Assembly (NCBI GenBank): GCA_963711035.1
Contig: CAVQCN010000003.1
Coordinates: 434,001-498,000, forward strand
Reading direction: 5' to 3'
DNA: 64,000 nucleotides
Source of the DNA: WHTK01 sp963711035
Lineage (GTDB): Bacteria > Chloroflexota > Dehalococcoidia > DSTF01 > WHTK01
The notes below the pieces were generated by a model. The model was not told where the DNA came from, did not search any database, and saw only the letters and a program-made list of their open reading frames with translations. Shown piece after piece: positions 34,429-42,793 of the stretch (its first letter is position 1; each line of letters opens with the position of its first letter). The position numbers and the translations under genes were made by a program.

Positions 34429-34968
34429 CTACTTGGGCGGCACGAAGTTTCCGAGGTCTTTCCAAACCAGTGTGGCGCCGGAGTGACCGGCGATGATCAT
34501 CGTGGCGATTGCGATGACGGCCAGAAGCGAGCAAGCAACGTAGACGCCCATCGTATGGGTGCCGGTCACTTCGAAGAACCGGTGTCCCCATGTCTCCATC
34601 GTGAAGAAGCCTGTCACTGCGCCTGCAAACAGGACGGAGAAGATCTCCGCCGCGTTGCCTTGCTGGGGATGATCGCCCAGCACGCCGGACTCGCCTTCGC
34701 CGCCCGTGTTGGAGGCACCGGGAACGCCGGCCGCGTACGCCGATTGGTTGATCGAAGACTGCAGCGCCTCGCCGCTTTGGGCCGCGATCATCGCCGACCC
34801 GGCGCCAGCCAGGGCGATCAGCGCGACCGGCAGCAGGTAACGTTTGCGCCAGTCAGGTCGCCAGCCTACGGCCAGCAGGCCGAGTGCCCCCAACGGTACG
34901 AGGACGACTGCGAAGTGGACGATCAGGATGTGTACTGGCAGACCCAGCACGTTGTCGATACCTAGCAT
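34429..34968 (-). CDS. DUF2231-type membrane protein
   Basis: Protein of 179 residues with four predicted helices. The first, GLPVHILIVHFAVVLVPLGA, has the two histidines typical of DUF2231, which may bind haem. An external loop (QSAYAAGVPGASNTGGEGES) is followed by two more helices containing further His (HTMGVYVACSLLAVIAIATM). Function unknown; DUF2231 proteins often sit beside redox membrane proteins. Confidence 0.75.
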   Translation of the reverse strand: MLGIDNVLGLPVHILIVHFAVVLVPLGALGLLAVGWRPDWRKRYLLPVALIALAGAGSAMIAAQSGEALQSSINQSAYAAGVPGASNTGGEGESGVLGDHPQQGNAAEIFSVLFAGAVTGFFTMETWGHRFFEVTGTHTMGVYVACSLLAVIAIATMIIAGHSGATLVWKDLGNFVPPK

Positions 34969-35007
34969 ATGTTCCCCAGTAGTCCTTTCCGGTTGGTGAG
35001 CTGGGTG

Positions 35008-35931
35008 TCATTCGCTGTGTTGATAGCGGGCAAGTCTGGCGCTCGCGAACGCCTGCCCATCGTTGCGGATCACGAGGCCCTCCACTTCTGCCTCGCGGTC
35101 CAGGTAGCCAAGGGCTGCGTCGCAGCCGAGCAGCAGCCCGACCTTGGCGTGGTAGTCCGCCTCGGATGCCGTGCTGGCCACGACTGTGACCTGCACGGCG
35201 TCGCTCTGCGACGGCCGGGCCGTGCGCGGGTCGATCAGGTGATGGGCCCACAAGTCGCCGTCCCGCCAGCGGCGCTTCATCGTGCTGGACGTCGCGACGC
35301 CCCGGTCCTCGACAGTGAGCACCATGAGGTCGCGTTCCGGCTGGAACGGGTCAGCGACGCCGATACGCCAGCCGGGCTCGTCGCCGGGGCGTCCCTGGGC
35401 GTAAACGTCACCGCCACCGTTGACCAGGCAGGGGCTCGTGAGCATCGCGGCCAGCCGGTCGACGGCCCATCCTTTGCCGATGCCTCCCAGGTCGATGCCG
35501 CAGCCTTCCGGCATGAAGATCGTCCGCCGCGACGGGTCGAGGACGACGTCATGCCAGGTTGCCTGACGACTCGGCCGGCGCTTGTCGCCGCCGGACGACC
35601 GGATCAGCTCGAAGGAGCGGTCGTAGCCGGCGGCGTCGAGCAGCGGCAGCACGGTGGGATCGAAGAGGCCGTCCGAGCGCCGCGCCAGCTCCAGGGCAAG
35701 CTCGACGAGGCGGTACAGCTGTGGCGAGGCGCGGAACGGCCTGCCCGCCGACGCGTTCAGCTTCGAGAGCTCACTCAGAATGCGAAAACGGCTGAAGCGG
35801 TCCTCGTACGCCGCCAACCAGCGCTCCGCGCGCACGAGCTGGCGCGGCGTGGTCGAATTCGTGGTCAGGAACTCGATGTCGCTGTTCATCGCCCTGACGG
35901 TCGTGACTGTCAGGGCTTCCTCATCGGTCAT
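35008..35931 (-). CDS. apbE: FAD:protein FMN transferase (ApbE family)
   Basis: Protein of 307 residues that attaches FMN to Thr/Ser of exported redox proteins. Motifs include LELARRSDGLFDPTVLPLLD, the Gly-rich GCGIDLGGIGKGWAVDRLA and NGGGDVYAQG, and the C-terminal HHLIDPRTARPSQSD. No clear signal peptide is seen at this start. ATG 35931 overlaps the stop of the ferric-reductase-like gene (TGATG). No protein with the D-x-x-[ST]-G-A-[TS] flavinylation target was found in this operon, so its substrate must be elsewhere. Confidence 0.9.
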   Translation of the reverse strand: MTDEEALTVTTVRAMNSDIEFLTTNSTTPRQLVRAERWLAAYEDRFSRFRILSELSKLNASAGRPFRASPQLYRLVELALELARRSDGLFDPTVLPLLDAAGYDRSFELIRSSGGDKRRPSRQATWHDVVLDPSRRTIFMPEGCGIDLGGIGKGWAVDRLAAMLTSPCLVNGGGDVYAQGRPGDEPGWRIGVADPFQPERDLMVLTVEDRGVATSSTMKRRWRDGDLWAHHLIDPRTARPSQSDAVQVTVVASTASEADYHAKVGLLLGCDAALGYLDREAEVEGLVIRNDGQAFASARLARYQHSE

Positions 35932-36512
35932 CACGAGCCGCTTCCCTTCATACTCGGCGTCATGGCGCCGGACTGGGGACGCGGTGACGATGGTAGCAGC
36001 ATGCGGTAGATGATCGCGGCGAAGACCGCGCCGGCTGTGGCCCAGTACATCAACTGCACCGCCTGCAGACCGATATCGCTGCCGGCGGTGATGCCGTGTG
36101 CCAGTCCCGCCAGCCACGCCAGGAAGCCCGCATAGTGGAAAGCGCGCCACGCCTTGTAGCCGATGTGGCGCTGCACGTAGCTCGAGCCCACCAGCGCTAC
36201 GGAAAGGTAGAGGGAAAGGATGCCCAGCGCTGTCGGCAGCGGCCGCCAGCTGGACAGGAACGGCACGAGCGCCGTCGCCAGGCTGAAGCTGACGTGGCTG
36301 TTGATCAGGACGAGCGCGAGATGTAGCGCCATCAGGCCCAGGGCAGACATCGTGATCGAGCGATGCGCTTCGAACACCCAGGCGCGCTTGAAGAAGCCAT
36401 CGAAGAAGCGCGTCTTCACGGCGATGCCCATGAAGACGGACACGCTGAGCATGACGTAGGCCAGCAGCCCCGCCGCGCGAATGAATTGCCAGATGAGCAG
36501 GTCGGTCGTCAT
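35931..36512 (-). CDS. Ferric-reductase-like transmembrane (haem b) protein
   Basis: Protein of 193 residues with six helices. Haem-ligand histidines lie in FEAHRSITMSALGLMALHLA, in LVLINSHVSF and in RAFHYAGFLAWLAGLAHGIT, the pattern of the ferric reductase/MsrQ membrane domain. There is no FAD/NAD domain, so electrons may come from another partner. It is translationally coupled to ApbE. A membrane step in electron transfer to an exported flavoprotein is the likely role. Confidence 0.82.
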   Translation of the reverse strand: MTTDLLIWQFIRAAGLLAYVMLSVSVFMGIAVKTRFFDGFFKRAWVFEAHRSITMSALGLMALHLALVLINSHVSFSLATALVPFLSSWRPLPTALGILSLYLSVALVGSSYVQRHIGYKAWRAFHYAGFLAWLAGLAHGITAGSDIGLQAVQLMYWATAGAVFAAIIYRMLLPSSPRPQSGAMTPSMKGSGS

Positions 36513-36532
36513 TCGCTCTCAGCCTTCCTGCC

Positions 36533-36757
36533 TCACGAGGCGCGAGTCCGCGTGTGTGCGGTGGATGTCGTGGTCGTCGATCGTTGGCTGCTAGCCTGGC
36601 TCGACGACTGCGTCACGCTGGTCCCCGTGGTCTGCGTCTGGTTCACGATGGCGCTCAGGTCGTGCCCGGCCAGTACCGACCAAGTGCCGAGGAGCAGGGC
36701 GATTGTCGTCCCCGCCAGGTAGAGTCGTGCTTCCCGGAATCGGCTCTTGCCGTTCAT
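36533..36757 (-). CDS. Small Ser/Thr-rich membrane-anchored protein
   Basis: Protein of 74 residues. One transmembrane helix (LYLAGTTIALLLGTWSVLAG, about residues 12-31) precedes a tail of about 40 residues rich in Ser, Thr and Gln (TTGTSVTQSSSQASSQRSTT). GGAGGA precedes the ATG. It is first in the leftward redox operon. It lacks the flavinylation motif and has no cysteine or haem motif. Function unknown. Confidence 0.65.
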   Translation of the reverse strand: MNGKSRFREARLYLAGTTIALLLGTWSVLAGHDLSAIVNQTQTTGTSVTQSSSQASSQRSTTTTSTAHTRTRAS

Positions 36758-36812
36758 TGCTGTCCTCCAGGTTCCGACCTTTCGGTCGTGTAACCACGAT
36801 ATCGAGCGAGAA

Positions 36813-36829
36813 TTTGAGATTGATTTGAG
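36813..36829. promoter_or_regulatory. Direct-repeat site between redox operon and two-component system
   Basis: TTTGAG occurs at 36813-36818 and again at 36824-36829, an 11-base period matching one helical turn as bound by tandem OmpR-family regulators. It lies in the 161-base gap between the leftward redox operon and the rightward response regulator, so it may be the regulator's own site. Confidence 0.5.
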
Positions 36830-36918
36830 GGAAGTGGCTCGTGCGAAAAGGGGTCGGCCGGCTCTAACCCATCTCCAATTGTTGGGCTGCATACTGTTAC
36901 AGGAGTGGGGGTAGGCGT

Positions 36919-37596
36919 ACGTCGCACGTTCTCGTTGTAGAAGATGACGTCCGGCTGGCGGAGCTGATGCAGCGCGTCCTGCAGCGGGAGCACCACGTTG
37001 TCGAGGTCGTCGGCGACGGCCGTGATGCCCTCGATCTGCTGGAGGTCGGCGATTTCGACGTCGTCATCCTCGACCGCATGCTGCCCGGCCTCAGCGGCAC
37101 GCAGGTGTCGCAACGCCTGCGCAAGGACGGCAACGCAACGCCGATCCTGATGCTCACGGCGCTGGACTCGATTGAGGACAAGGTCGAGGGTCTGGATGCC
37201 GGCGCCGACGACTACCTGGCGAAGCCGTTCGCCTTCGCCGAGCTGCTGGCCCGCATTCGTGCCCTTACCCGCCGCCGTGAAACGATCACGAGCGACGTCC
37301 TCGAGGTAGGCGACCTGCTCCTCGACCCCGTCAAGCACGAGGTGAAACGCGGCAGCCAGGAGATCGACCTGACGCCGAAGGAGTTCGCCCTGCTCGAGTT
37401 CCTCATGCAGCACGCGGGCCAGGCGCTCAGCCGATCGCAGATCATGGACCAGGTCTGGGGCTACGACTTCTCAAGCGTGGCCAACGTGGTCGATATCTAC
37501 GTCCATTACTTGCGCAACAAGATCGACAAAGGGCAGAGCAGGCCGTTGATCAAGACCGTGCGCGGCATCGGCTACCGGTTGGGCGACGATTCCTGA
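36919..37596 (+). CDS. OmpR-family response regulator with apparent ACG start
   Basis: DNA-binding response regulator of about 225 residues. The receiver starts SHVLVVEDDVRLAELMQRVL, with the phospho-Asp in FDVVILDRMLPGLSG, then LMLTALDS and AKPFAFAELLAR. The winged helix carries LTPKEFALLEFLMQHAGQAL and VDIYVHYLRNKIDKG. The frame has no ATG, GTG or TTG before the essential VEDD segment. ACG 36919 fits because a GGGGGT lies 6 bases upstream and the length is then normal; ATG 36967 would remove the acidic pocket. Either ACG is used or a base is wrong. The stop overlaps the kinase start. Confidence 0.85.
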   Translation, partial: TSHVLVVEDDVRLAELMQRVLQREHHVVEVVGDGRDALDLLEVGDFDVVILDRMLPGLSGTQVSQRLRKDGNATPILMLTALDSIEDKVEGLDAGADDYLAKPFAFAELLARIRALTRRRETITSDVLEVGDLLLDPVKHEVKRGSQEIDLTPKEFALLEFLMQHAGQALSRSQIMDQVWGYDFSSVANVVDIYVHYLRNKIDKGQSRPLIKTVRGIGYRLGDDS

Positions 37597-38930
37597 TGCT
37601 GGCGCGGGTCCGGCTTCAACTGGCGGCCTGGTACTCCGCCGCGTTGCTGGCGATCGTTTGCGTTGTCATCGCCACGGCGTACTTCGTGACGGCACATGCC
37701 CTCAACGCCGAGGTCAACGACTCGCTACAGTCCAGCGCCAGCAACATCGTCGAGCAGATCGACGATCCTTCGCGGCCGCAAGCCCCGGGCGACCTGCTCG
37801 GCTCTGCTACTCCACCGGCCTCCGACAACGACGACGCCGGCCACGGTGACGGCGATACGTACGAAGGGCTGGAGTACTTCAGCAGCGCCGGCAACGACGT
37901 CTTCTACCTCGTCCTGGCCTCGGACGGCACCGTGGTGCTGAACCCGCTGAACGTGACGACGGCCGGCCTGGTTGACACTGGGGCGATTCAAGAGGCGCTG
38001 CAACAGGGCGAAGCATGGCGCACGGTTAATCATGCGGGGACGCAGACGCGCGTCCTGCTGGTCGCGCCGAAAACCGACCAGAACGCGGTCGTCGAAGTGG
38101 GACGCTCGCTGTCCCGCCACCAGTCTGAGCTCGACGATCTGCTGCGTGTCCTGCTCGTCACCGGCGCCGGCGGCGTCGTCCTGGCGTCGATCGGCGGCTT
38201 CTGGCTGGCGGGGCGGGCCTTGCAGCCGACGCGCGCGGCCATGGAACGGCAGCGCCAATTCGTCGCCGACGCATCGCACGAGCTGCGCACCCCGCTCACA
38301 CTGATCCGGGCCAGCGCCGAGGCGATTCAAGGTGGCTCGGCCGGCAAGCTCGATGTCGAGGACCGCGAGTCGCTGGGCGACATCGTCTCCGAGTCCGACC
38401 GCATGGCGGGCCTGGTAGAAGAGCTGCTGACGCTTGCCCGGCTGGAGGAAGGGCGCCTGGATCTGCGGCGAGAGCGAGTCAGCGGCACCGACCTGATCGC
38501 GGCGGCGTTGCGCGAGGCCGAAGTCTTGTCGCAGGGTAAGGCGCTCGAGCTGAAGATGGAGGCACCGGAGCCGGTGGAGCTGCAGTGCGATGCCGCACGC
38601 ATCGGCCAGGTGCTACGCATCCTGGTCGACAACGCGGTGCGTCATACGCCCGCCGGTGGCAGCATCACGATTGGCGTACGCTCCGCGGCGGGCGACGCCG
38701 AGTTCTGGGTGCAAGATACCGGCCCCGGCATCGCGCCCGAACACCTGGAGCGCATCTTCGAGCGTTTCTATCGCGCCGACGAGCCGCGCTCGCGTCAGTC
38801 GGGCGGCAGCGGCCTCGGCCTCTCGATCGCCCGCCGCATCGTGGAAGCGCACGGCGGTAAGATCGAGGCGCGCAGTAGCGGCGGCCTCGTCGGCACCCGC
38901 ATCGTCTTCCGGTTGCCGCTCCAGGGCTAA
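37596..38930 (+). CDS. Sensor histidine kinase
   Basis: Protein of 444 residues. Two helices (about 10-32, AAWYSAALLAIVCVVIATAY, and 183-206, LLVTGAGGVVLASIGGFWLA) frame an extracellular sensor domain of about 150 residues with an acidic Asp/Gly stretch (SDNDDAGHGDGDTYEGLEYF). HisKA contains ASHELRTPLTLIRASAEAI. The ATPase domain shows DNAVRHTPAGG, DTGPGIAPEHLERIFERFYR and GSGLGLSIARRIVEAHGG. It overlaps the regulator by one base. The signal is unknown, but the divergent redox operon suggests a redox or nitrogen-oxide cue. Confidence 0.93.
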   Translation: MLARVRLQLAAWYSAALLAIVCVVIATAYFVTAHALNAEVNDSLQSSASNIVEQIDDPSRPQAPGDLLGSATPPASDNDDAGHGDGDTYEGLEYFSSAGNDVFYLVLASDGTVVLNPLNVTTAGLVDTGAIQEALQQGEAWRTVNHAGTQTRVLLVAPKTDQNAVVEVGRSLSRHQSELDDLLRVLLVTGAGGVVLASIGGFWLAGRALQPTRAAMERQRQFVADASHELRTPLTLIRASAEAIQGGSAGKLDVEDRESLGDIVSESDRMAGLVEELLTLARLEEGRLDLRRERVSGTDLIAAALREAEVLSQGKALELKMEAPEPVELQCDAARIGQVLRILVDNAVRHTPAGGSITIGVRSAAGDAEFWVQDTGPGIAPEHLERIFERFYRADEPRSRQSGGSGLGLSIARRIVEAHGGKIEARSSGGLVGTRIVFRLPLQG

Positions 38931-38969
38931 GTCGCTGCCTTCACGCTCGTTGTCTGGTACGCTTCGACT

Positions 38970-39713
38970 ATGACTGAGCCCGACCGCCGCCGGCTGCGAT
39001 TGCTGCACACGTCCGACGTGCACATTGGCGACGAGCTCGATCCCGGCTGGCGTATGGCTGGCCTGGGTTCCGTGGTCGATGCCGCCATCGCTGCCGACGT
39101 TGATGCGCTTCTCATTGCAGGCGACCTGTTCGACAACGCCCGCGTGCGGCCGGAGGACATCGACGCGACGCTGGAGCATCTGGCACGCCTGCAGGTGCCC
39201 GTCGTGCTGACGCCGGGCAACCACGATTGCCTGGGCTCGCCTTCGATTTACAGCCGCGTGCGTCCAACCGACGCGGGCGACCACGTCTCCTTCCTGGCGG
39301 ACCCGGAGGGCAGCCACCTTGTGCTGGAGCACCTTGACGTGACCTTCTGGGCGCGCGGCCTGGTCGACCACCACCCCGAGCATTACCCGCTAGAGGGCTA
39401 CTCGCGCCACGTCGAAGAGCACTGGCAGGTGGCGCTGGCCCACGGCCACTTCGTCTCCAGCATGGAGGGCAACTACCGCTCCTCGCCGCTGCCGGGCGAG
39501 CACATCGGCTCCATGACTTGCGACTACCTGGCGCTCGGCCACTGGCACCACTTCCAGGAGGTGAGCGTCAACGGTACGCGCGCCTTCTACTGCGGCTCGC
39601 CCAACGAGGGAGGCGCCTATCCCAGCGCCAACCTCGTAACGTTCGACATGGCGGAGGGCGTCAGCGTCGAACGGCTGGAGCTGCCGAAACACGAACGGCA
39701 CCTGAAGATCTGA
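38970..39713 (+). CDS. Metallophosphoesterase (SbcD-like calcineurin fold)
   Basis: Protein of 247 residues with the five calcineurin motifs: LHTSDVHIGD, LIAGDLFDNARV, LTPGNHDCLG, LAHGHFVSS and LALGHWHHFQEV. This pattern resembles the exonuclease SbcD/Mre11 catalytic domain, but the C-terminal capping part is short. No SbcC-like ATPase is next to it, so nuclease activity on broken DNA is only one possibility. Confidence 0.87.
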   Translation: MTEPDRRRLRLLHTSDVHIGDELDPGWRMAGLGSVVDAAIAADVDALLIAGDLFDNARVRPEDIDATLEHLARLQVPVVLTPGNHDCLGSPSIYSRVRPTDAGDHVSFLADPEGSHLVLEHLDVTFWARGLVDHHPEHYPLEGYSRHVEEHWQVALAHGHFVSSMEGNYRSSPLPGEHIGSMTCDYLALGHWHHFQEVSVNGTRAFYCGSPNEGGAYPSANLVTFDMAEGVSVERLELPKHERHLKI

Positions 39714-39811
39714 TTCCGCGCTTCGATTAGCCTCTCAGTCAGCTTGACAAACAGGCCACTGCAAACCGAAGCTCTTGTGCGGCAGTTTTAGCAGCTAAGA
39801 GGAGACTTGCG

Positions 39812-40582
39812 ATGGCCTTGTGGAACCAGTTCCAGACAGACGCCTACCAGGGAATGACCGCCGAGACCGAGATGATGGTCGGTCACGACGGCGACTTGAT
39901 CCACGCCTACGTTGCCAAGCCGATGGGCCCCGGGCCGTTTCCCGGTGTCGTGCTCATCAACCACCTGCCCGGTTGGGACGAGCTCTATCGCGAGTTCGCG
40001 CGACGCTTTGCCCACCACGGCTACATCACGGTGGCGCCGAACATCTTCGACCGCTTCGGCCAGGGCTCGCCGGACGACATCGCCGCCAAGGCGCGTGGTG
40101 AGGGCGGCGTCCCGGACGCCAGCGTGATCGGCGATGCGCTCGCGGCCAACCAGCTGATCAAGGCGATGCCGAACAGCAACGGCAAGGTCGGCGTCATCGG
40201 CACCTGCTCCGGCGGCCGTCACGCCTACCTGGTTGCGGCCAAGACGCAGGCCTTCGACGCCATCGTCAACTGCTGGGGCGGCCGCACAGTCATGCAGCCG
40301 GACGAGCTGAACTCGCGTCAACCGGAGTCGCCGGCGTCGCTGACCAAGTACCTCAACTGCCCGGTCCTGGGTCTCTTCGGCAACGACGACCAGAACCCGA
40401 ACCCGCAGATGGTCAACGACATCGAAGAGCAGCTGAAGTTCTACGGCAGGCAGTACGAGTTCCATCGCTACGATGGCGCGGGCCACGCCTTCTGGTACTA
40501 CGACCGCCCGGCCTACCGGCCTGAGGCTGCCATGGACGCGTGGAACAAGGTGTTCACCTTCTTCGAGCAGAACCTCTCCTAG
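39812..40582 (+). CDS. Dienelactone hydrolase family protein
   Basis: Alpha/beta hydrolase of 256 residues. The nucleophile is Cys in VIGTCSGGRHAYLVAAK, the Asp is in LFGNDDQNPNPQMVND and the His in DGAGHAFWYYDR, as in DLH. The N-terminal VVLINHLPGWDELYREFARR is the usual lid region. GAGGAGA lies 7 bases before the ATG. It may hydrolyse lactones or esters from aromatic catabolism. A hairpin terminator follows. Confidence 0.9.
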   Translation: MALWNQFQTDAYQGMTAETEMMVGHDGDLIHAYVAKPMGPGPFPGVVLINHLPGWDELYREFARRFAHHGYITVAPNIFDRFGQGSPDDIAAKARGEGGVPDASVIGDALAANQLIKAMPNSNGKVGVIGTCSGGRHAYLVAAKTQAFDAIVNCWGGRTVMQPDELNSRQPESPASLTKYLNCPVLGLFGNDDQNPNPQMVNDIEEQLKFYGRQYEFHRYDGAGHAFWYYDRPAYRPEAAMDAWNKVFTFFEQNLS

Positions 40583-40604
40583 GTCTTCGCGACTGCGAGT
40601 ACCA

Positions 40605-40633
40605 ACGAGGGCGCCCTCCGGGGGCGTCCTCGT
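40605..40633. terminator. Bidirectional terminator between convergent genes
   Basis: ACGAGGGCGCCC (40605-40616) pairs with GGGCGTCCTCGT (40622-40633) with one mismatch and a 5-base loop, followed by TTCATTCT. It sits between the DLH gene and the leftward small HTH gene, so it can end both. Confidence 0.72.
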
Positions 40634-40657
40634 TTCATTCTGGCGGCGGTGGATGGT

Positions 40658-40879
40658 TCAAGCGGCGCCGTGGTGGCGCTGTGTCTCGCGCAGCTCGCGA
40701 CGCAGGCTGGATAGGTCCGACCGGCGGATCGAGAGAGGGCGGCTCAGCGCGGCGAGCAACTCCGACGCGAAGCCGTGCTCCTCCAGCACCTGGTGCAGAT
40801 GGCGGGCGGAGATGCGCAGCTCCGTGGCTGCGCGGTCCAGGCTGATGTACTCGCTGGCAGATGACTGGTCGATTGCCGT
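40658..40879 (-). CDS. Small excisionase-like (HTH) protein with atypical ACG start
   Basis: Open frame of 73 codons on the minus strand with protein-like content: EYISLDRAATELRISARHLH, then VLEEHGFASELL and LSIRRSDLSSLRRELRE. This fits the HTH_17/excisionase pattern (helix, turn, recognition helix, then R-S-D-L). There is no ATG, GTG or TTG before it after an upstream stop; ACG at 40879 is the best start. A TTGACA-18-TACTTT promoter precedes it. It may be a regulator; identity is tentative. Confidence 0.5.
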   Translation of the reverse strand, partial: TAIDQSSASEYISLDRAATELRISARHLHQVLEEHGFASELLAALSRPLSIRRSDLSSLRRELRETQRHHGAA

Positions 40880-40910
40880 ACCTCGCGGTTCGAGATTCGG
40901 CGGGGCCTTG

Positions 40911-40940
40911 AAAGTAGACTGCCGGCCGCGTCTGTGTCAA
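40911..40940 (-). promoter_or_regulatory. Promoter of the small HTH gene
   Basis: Minus strand TTGACA (40935-40940), 18 bases, TACTTT (40911-40916). The -35 is perfect and the -10 matches four of six. It points into the small HTH frame and gives a leader of about 25 bases. This helps argue that the frame is expressed. Confidence 0.5.
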
Positions 40941-41025
40941 CGCGCGGCTGGCGCCTTGCTGGTCTGGGGCCTATTCTGCGCTGAACTTCTCGGGTTGAGC
41001 AGTACGGAAACGGAGACACGCGAGC

Positions 41026-41526
41026 ATGGAACTGCGGGAGCTTCTCGTCGCGGAGATGGCGGACGTGCACAGGATGATCGGCGCGTCGCTGACCGACCTG
41101 ACGCCTGAGATCGCCCACTGGGAGCCGGGCGGCACCGCCAACACGATAGCCGGCCTGCTGGCACATACGGTCTTCGCCGAAGACAACGCAATCAACCGCG
41201 TGCTGAAAGCAGGCCAATCGCTGTTCGAGCGCGATGGCTGGGCGGCGAAGACGGGCATCCCCACGGGCCGGGGCGCCATCTGGACGAAGGGCTGGACTCT
41301 CGAGCTGGCCGCGTTCAATGCCTATCGAACCGCTGTACAGGAGAGCGCCGACGCCTGGATCGCGACCTATGAGCCCGCCGCCCTGGACCGCGAAGTCGAA
41401 TGGTTCGGCGGACCGCGCTCCGGCGCCAGTCTGCTGCGTGGCGTGATCATCACGCATGCGCTCGGCCACGCCGGCGAGATATCGGCACTGAAGGGCATCC
41501 AGGGCCTGAACGGGCTGCCTCTCTAG
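41026..41526 (+). CDS. DinB-superfamily (four-helix, metal-binding) protein
   Basis: Protein of 166 residues. The His/Glu ligand pattern of DinB-like bundles appears as LLAHTVFAEDNAINRVL and HALGHAGEISALKGIQGL, with PGGTANTIAGLLAHT typical of the family. No disulphide or membrane feature. These proteins include thiol-S-transferases for mycothiol or bacillithiol, but substrate cannot be told. It stands alone. Confidence 0.85.
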   Translation: MELRELLVAEMADVHRMIGASLTDLTPEIAHWEPGGTANTIAGLLAHTVFAEDNAINRVLKAGQSLFERDGWAAKTGIPTGRGAIWTKGWTLELAAFNAYRTAVQESADAWIATYEPAALDREVEWFGGPRSGASLLRGVIITHALGHAGEISALKGIQGLNGLPL

Positions 41527-41593
41527 CGAGGAATACCGAACCGCGAGGTATCTAGACAGGCGTTGTACGCTTCAGCTACTGGAGGTACCCGCC

Positions 41594-41920
41594 ATGCCTC
41601 GTTTTCTGGCTGTTTGTGCCCTGATCGTCGTCTCGATTACCCTGGTGACCGCCTGCGGTGGCTCTTCGCCGCTGGACATCCGTACGCCGACGCCGGGAGC
41701 GACGGCAACGCGTCCTGCTGCCGTTCAGCAGTCGCCAACGGCTGTAGCATCGCCTTCGCCTCAGTCGAACGAGTACACGGTTCAGTCGGGCGATACGCTC
41801 TCCGAAATCGCGGCGCAGTTTGGCGTGACGGTCGACGAGATCGTGCAGCTGAACAACCTCAGCGACCCGAACCAGATCGCAGTTGGGCAGACGATCCTCA
41901 TCCCGGTGCCTAACCCCTAG
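41594..41920 (+). CDS. LysM-domain lipoprotein
   Basis: Protein of 108 residues. A signal peptide (FLAVCALIVVSITLVTAC) ends in a lipobox with the lipidated Cys at about residue 21. A Thr/Pro/Ala linker (TPTPGATATRPAAV) leads to one LysM domain (YTVQSGDTLSEIAAQFGVTV then LNNLSDPNQIAVGQTILIPV), which binds peptidoglycan. It is probably a short wall-attached lipoprotein. No enzymatic domain follows. Confidence 0.9.
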   Translation: MPRFLAVCALIVVSITLVTACGGSSPLDIRTPTPGATATRPAAVQQSPTAVASPSPQSNEYTVQSGDTLSEIAAQFGVTVDEIVQLNNLSDPNQIAVGQTILIPVPNP

Positions 41921-41989
41921 CGCTCTGTTGGGTTCAGTCGACCGTTCTGGCGTAGAAGCCGCGCGCGGCTCGCCGCGTCATGCTGATGG

Positions 41990-42604
41990 CTAGAAGCCCA
42001 GGGCTTCTTTGACGAGGATGACGGCGGAGCGGCCTTCCGTCTCGTTCTCGATGATCAGCCACTTGCCGATCTGGCTGGAGTGGCCTTGCGGCAGGCCGAT
42101 GCGCTGATCCTCCAGCGGGTGCGTGTACTCGCGGATGCGCTTCATGCCGTCGGCGACAGTGGAGCAGATCTTCTGCGCGCCGACTATCCAGACGACGTGC
42201 TGGGCACTGTAGGCATAGCGCATTAGCTGGCTGCCCGAATGGCTGGCGAAGATCATCTCGCCCGTTTGCACCAGGGCGTTGACGCTGCCGATGGCGTAGT
42301 CCGGCGCCGCATGCCGGAAGCCTTCGACGCGAGCGGCGACGTCCGTGTCGCTCATGATGATGTCGCGCAGATTGGTGCAGCGGTCGGGATGACGCTCCAT
42401 GTAGTCCATGAAGCCGATATCGACCAGTGTGGTAGAGAAACCCGGGTAGACCAAGGATCCTTGCGGCACCATCTCCAACACCGCATCGAGCGCCTCGTGA
42501 CGGTTCTCTACCAGCGTGGTCGGGACGTTACGGCTCCGCAGCGCGGCCGCGGTGCGCTCGATGACCTCGATGGCGGGTAAGGTGGAGAAGGGAGCGGACG
42601 TCAT
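41990..42604 (-). CDS. LUD domain protein (LutC/YkgG family)
   Basis: Protein of 204 residues. The family features VENRHEALDAVLEMVPQGSL then VYPGFSTTLVDIGFMDYM and ADGMKRIREY at the end of the core match LUD-domain proteins. Full LutC works with LutA/LutB in lactate oxidation; no partners are near here. The ending KWLIIENETEGRSAVILVKE is typical of the stand-alone group. Role unknown. Confidence 0.85.
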   Translation of the reverse strand: MTSAPFSTLPAIEVIERTAAALRSRNVPTTLVENRHEALDAVLEMVPQGSLVYPGFSTTLVDIGFMDYMERHPDRCTNLRDIIMSDTDVAARVEGFRHAAPDYAIGSVNALVQTGEMIFASHSGSQLMRYAYSAQHVVWIVGAQKICSTVADGMKRIREYTHPLEDQRIGLPQGHSSQIGKWLIIENETEGRSAVILVKEALGF

Positions 42605-42793
42605 CAACGAGTACCTCGATAGGGTTCGTGAGGTTCTATACCGCCCGGCCGCGAGGATACGCAAGCAATCGGGGCTATTCCTTGCACATGATGCACATTA
42701 TGAGTGCGTGACACCGGACGGCGCCGTTTGCTTGCGAAGGCCTGGGCCGTACCGTATGGTGATGCAGGCGGTGGTGGTTGATGTGGTGACCGC

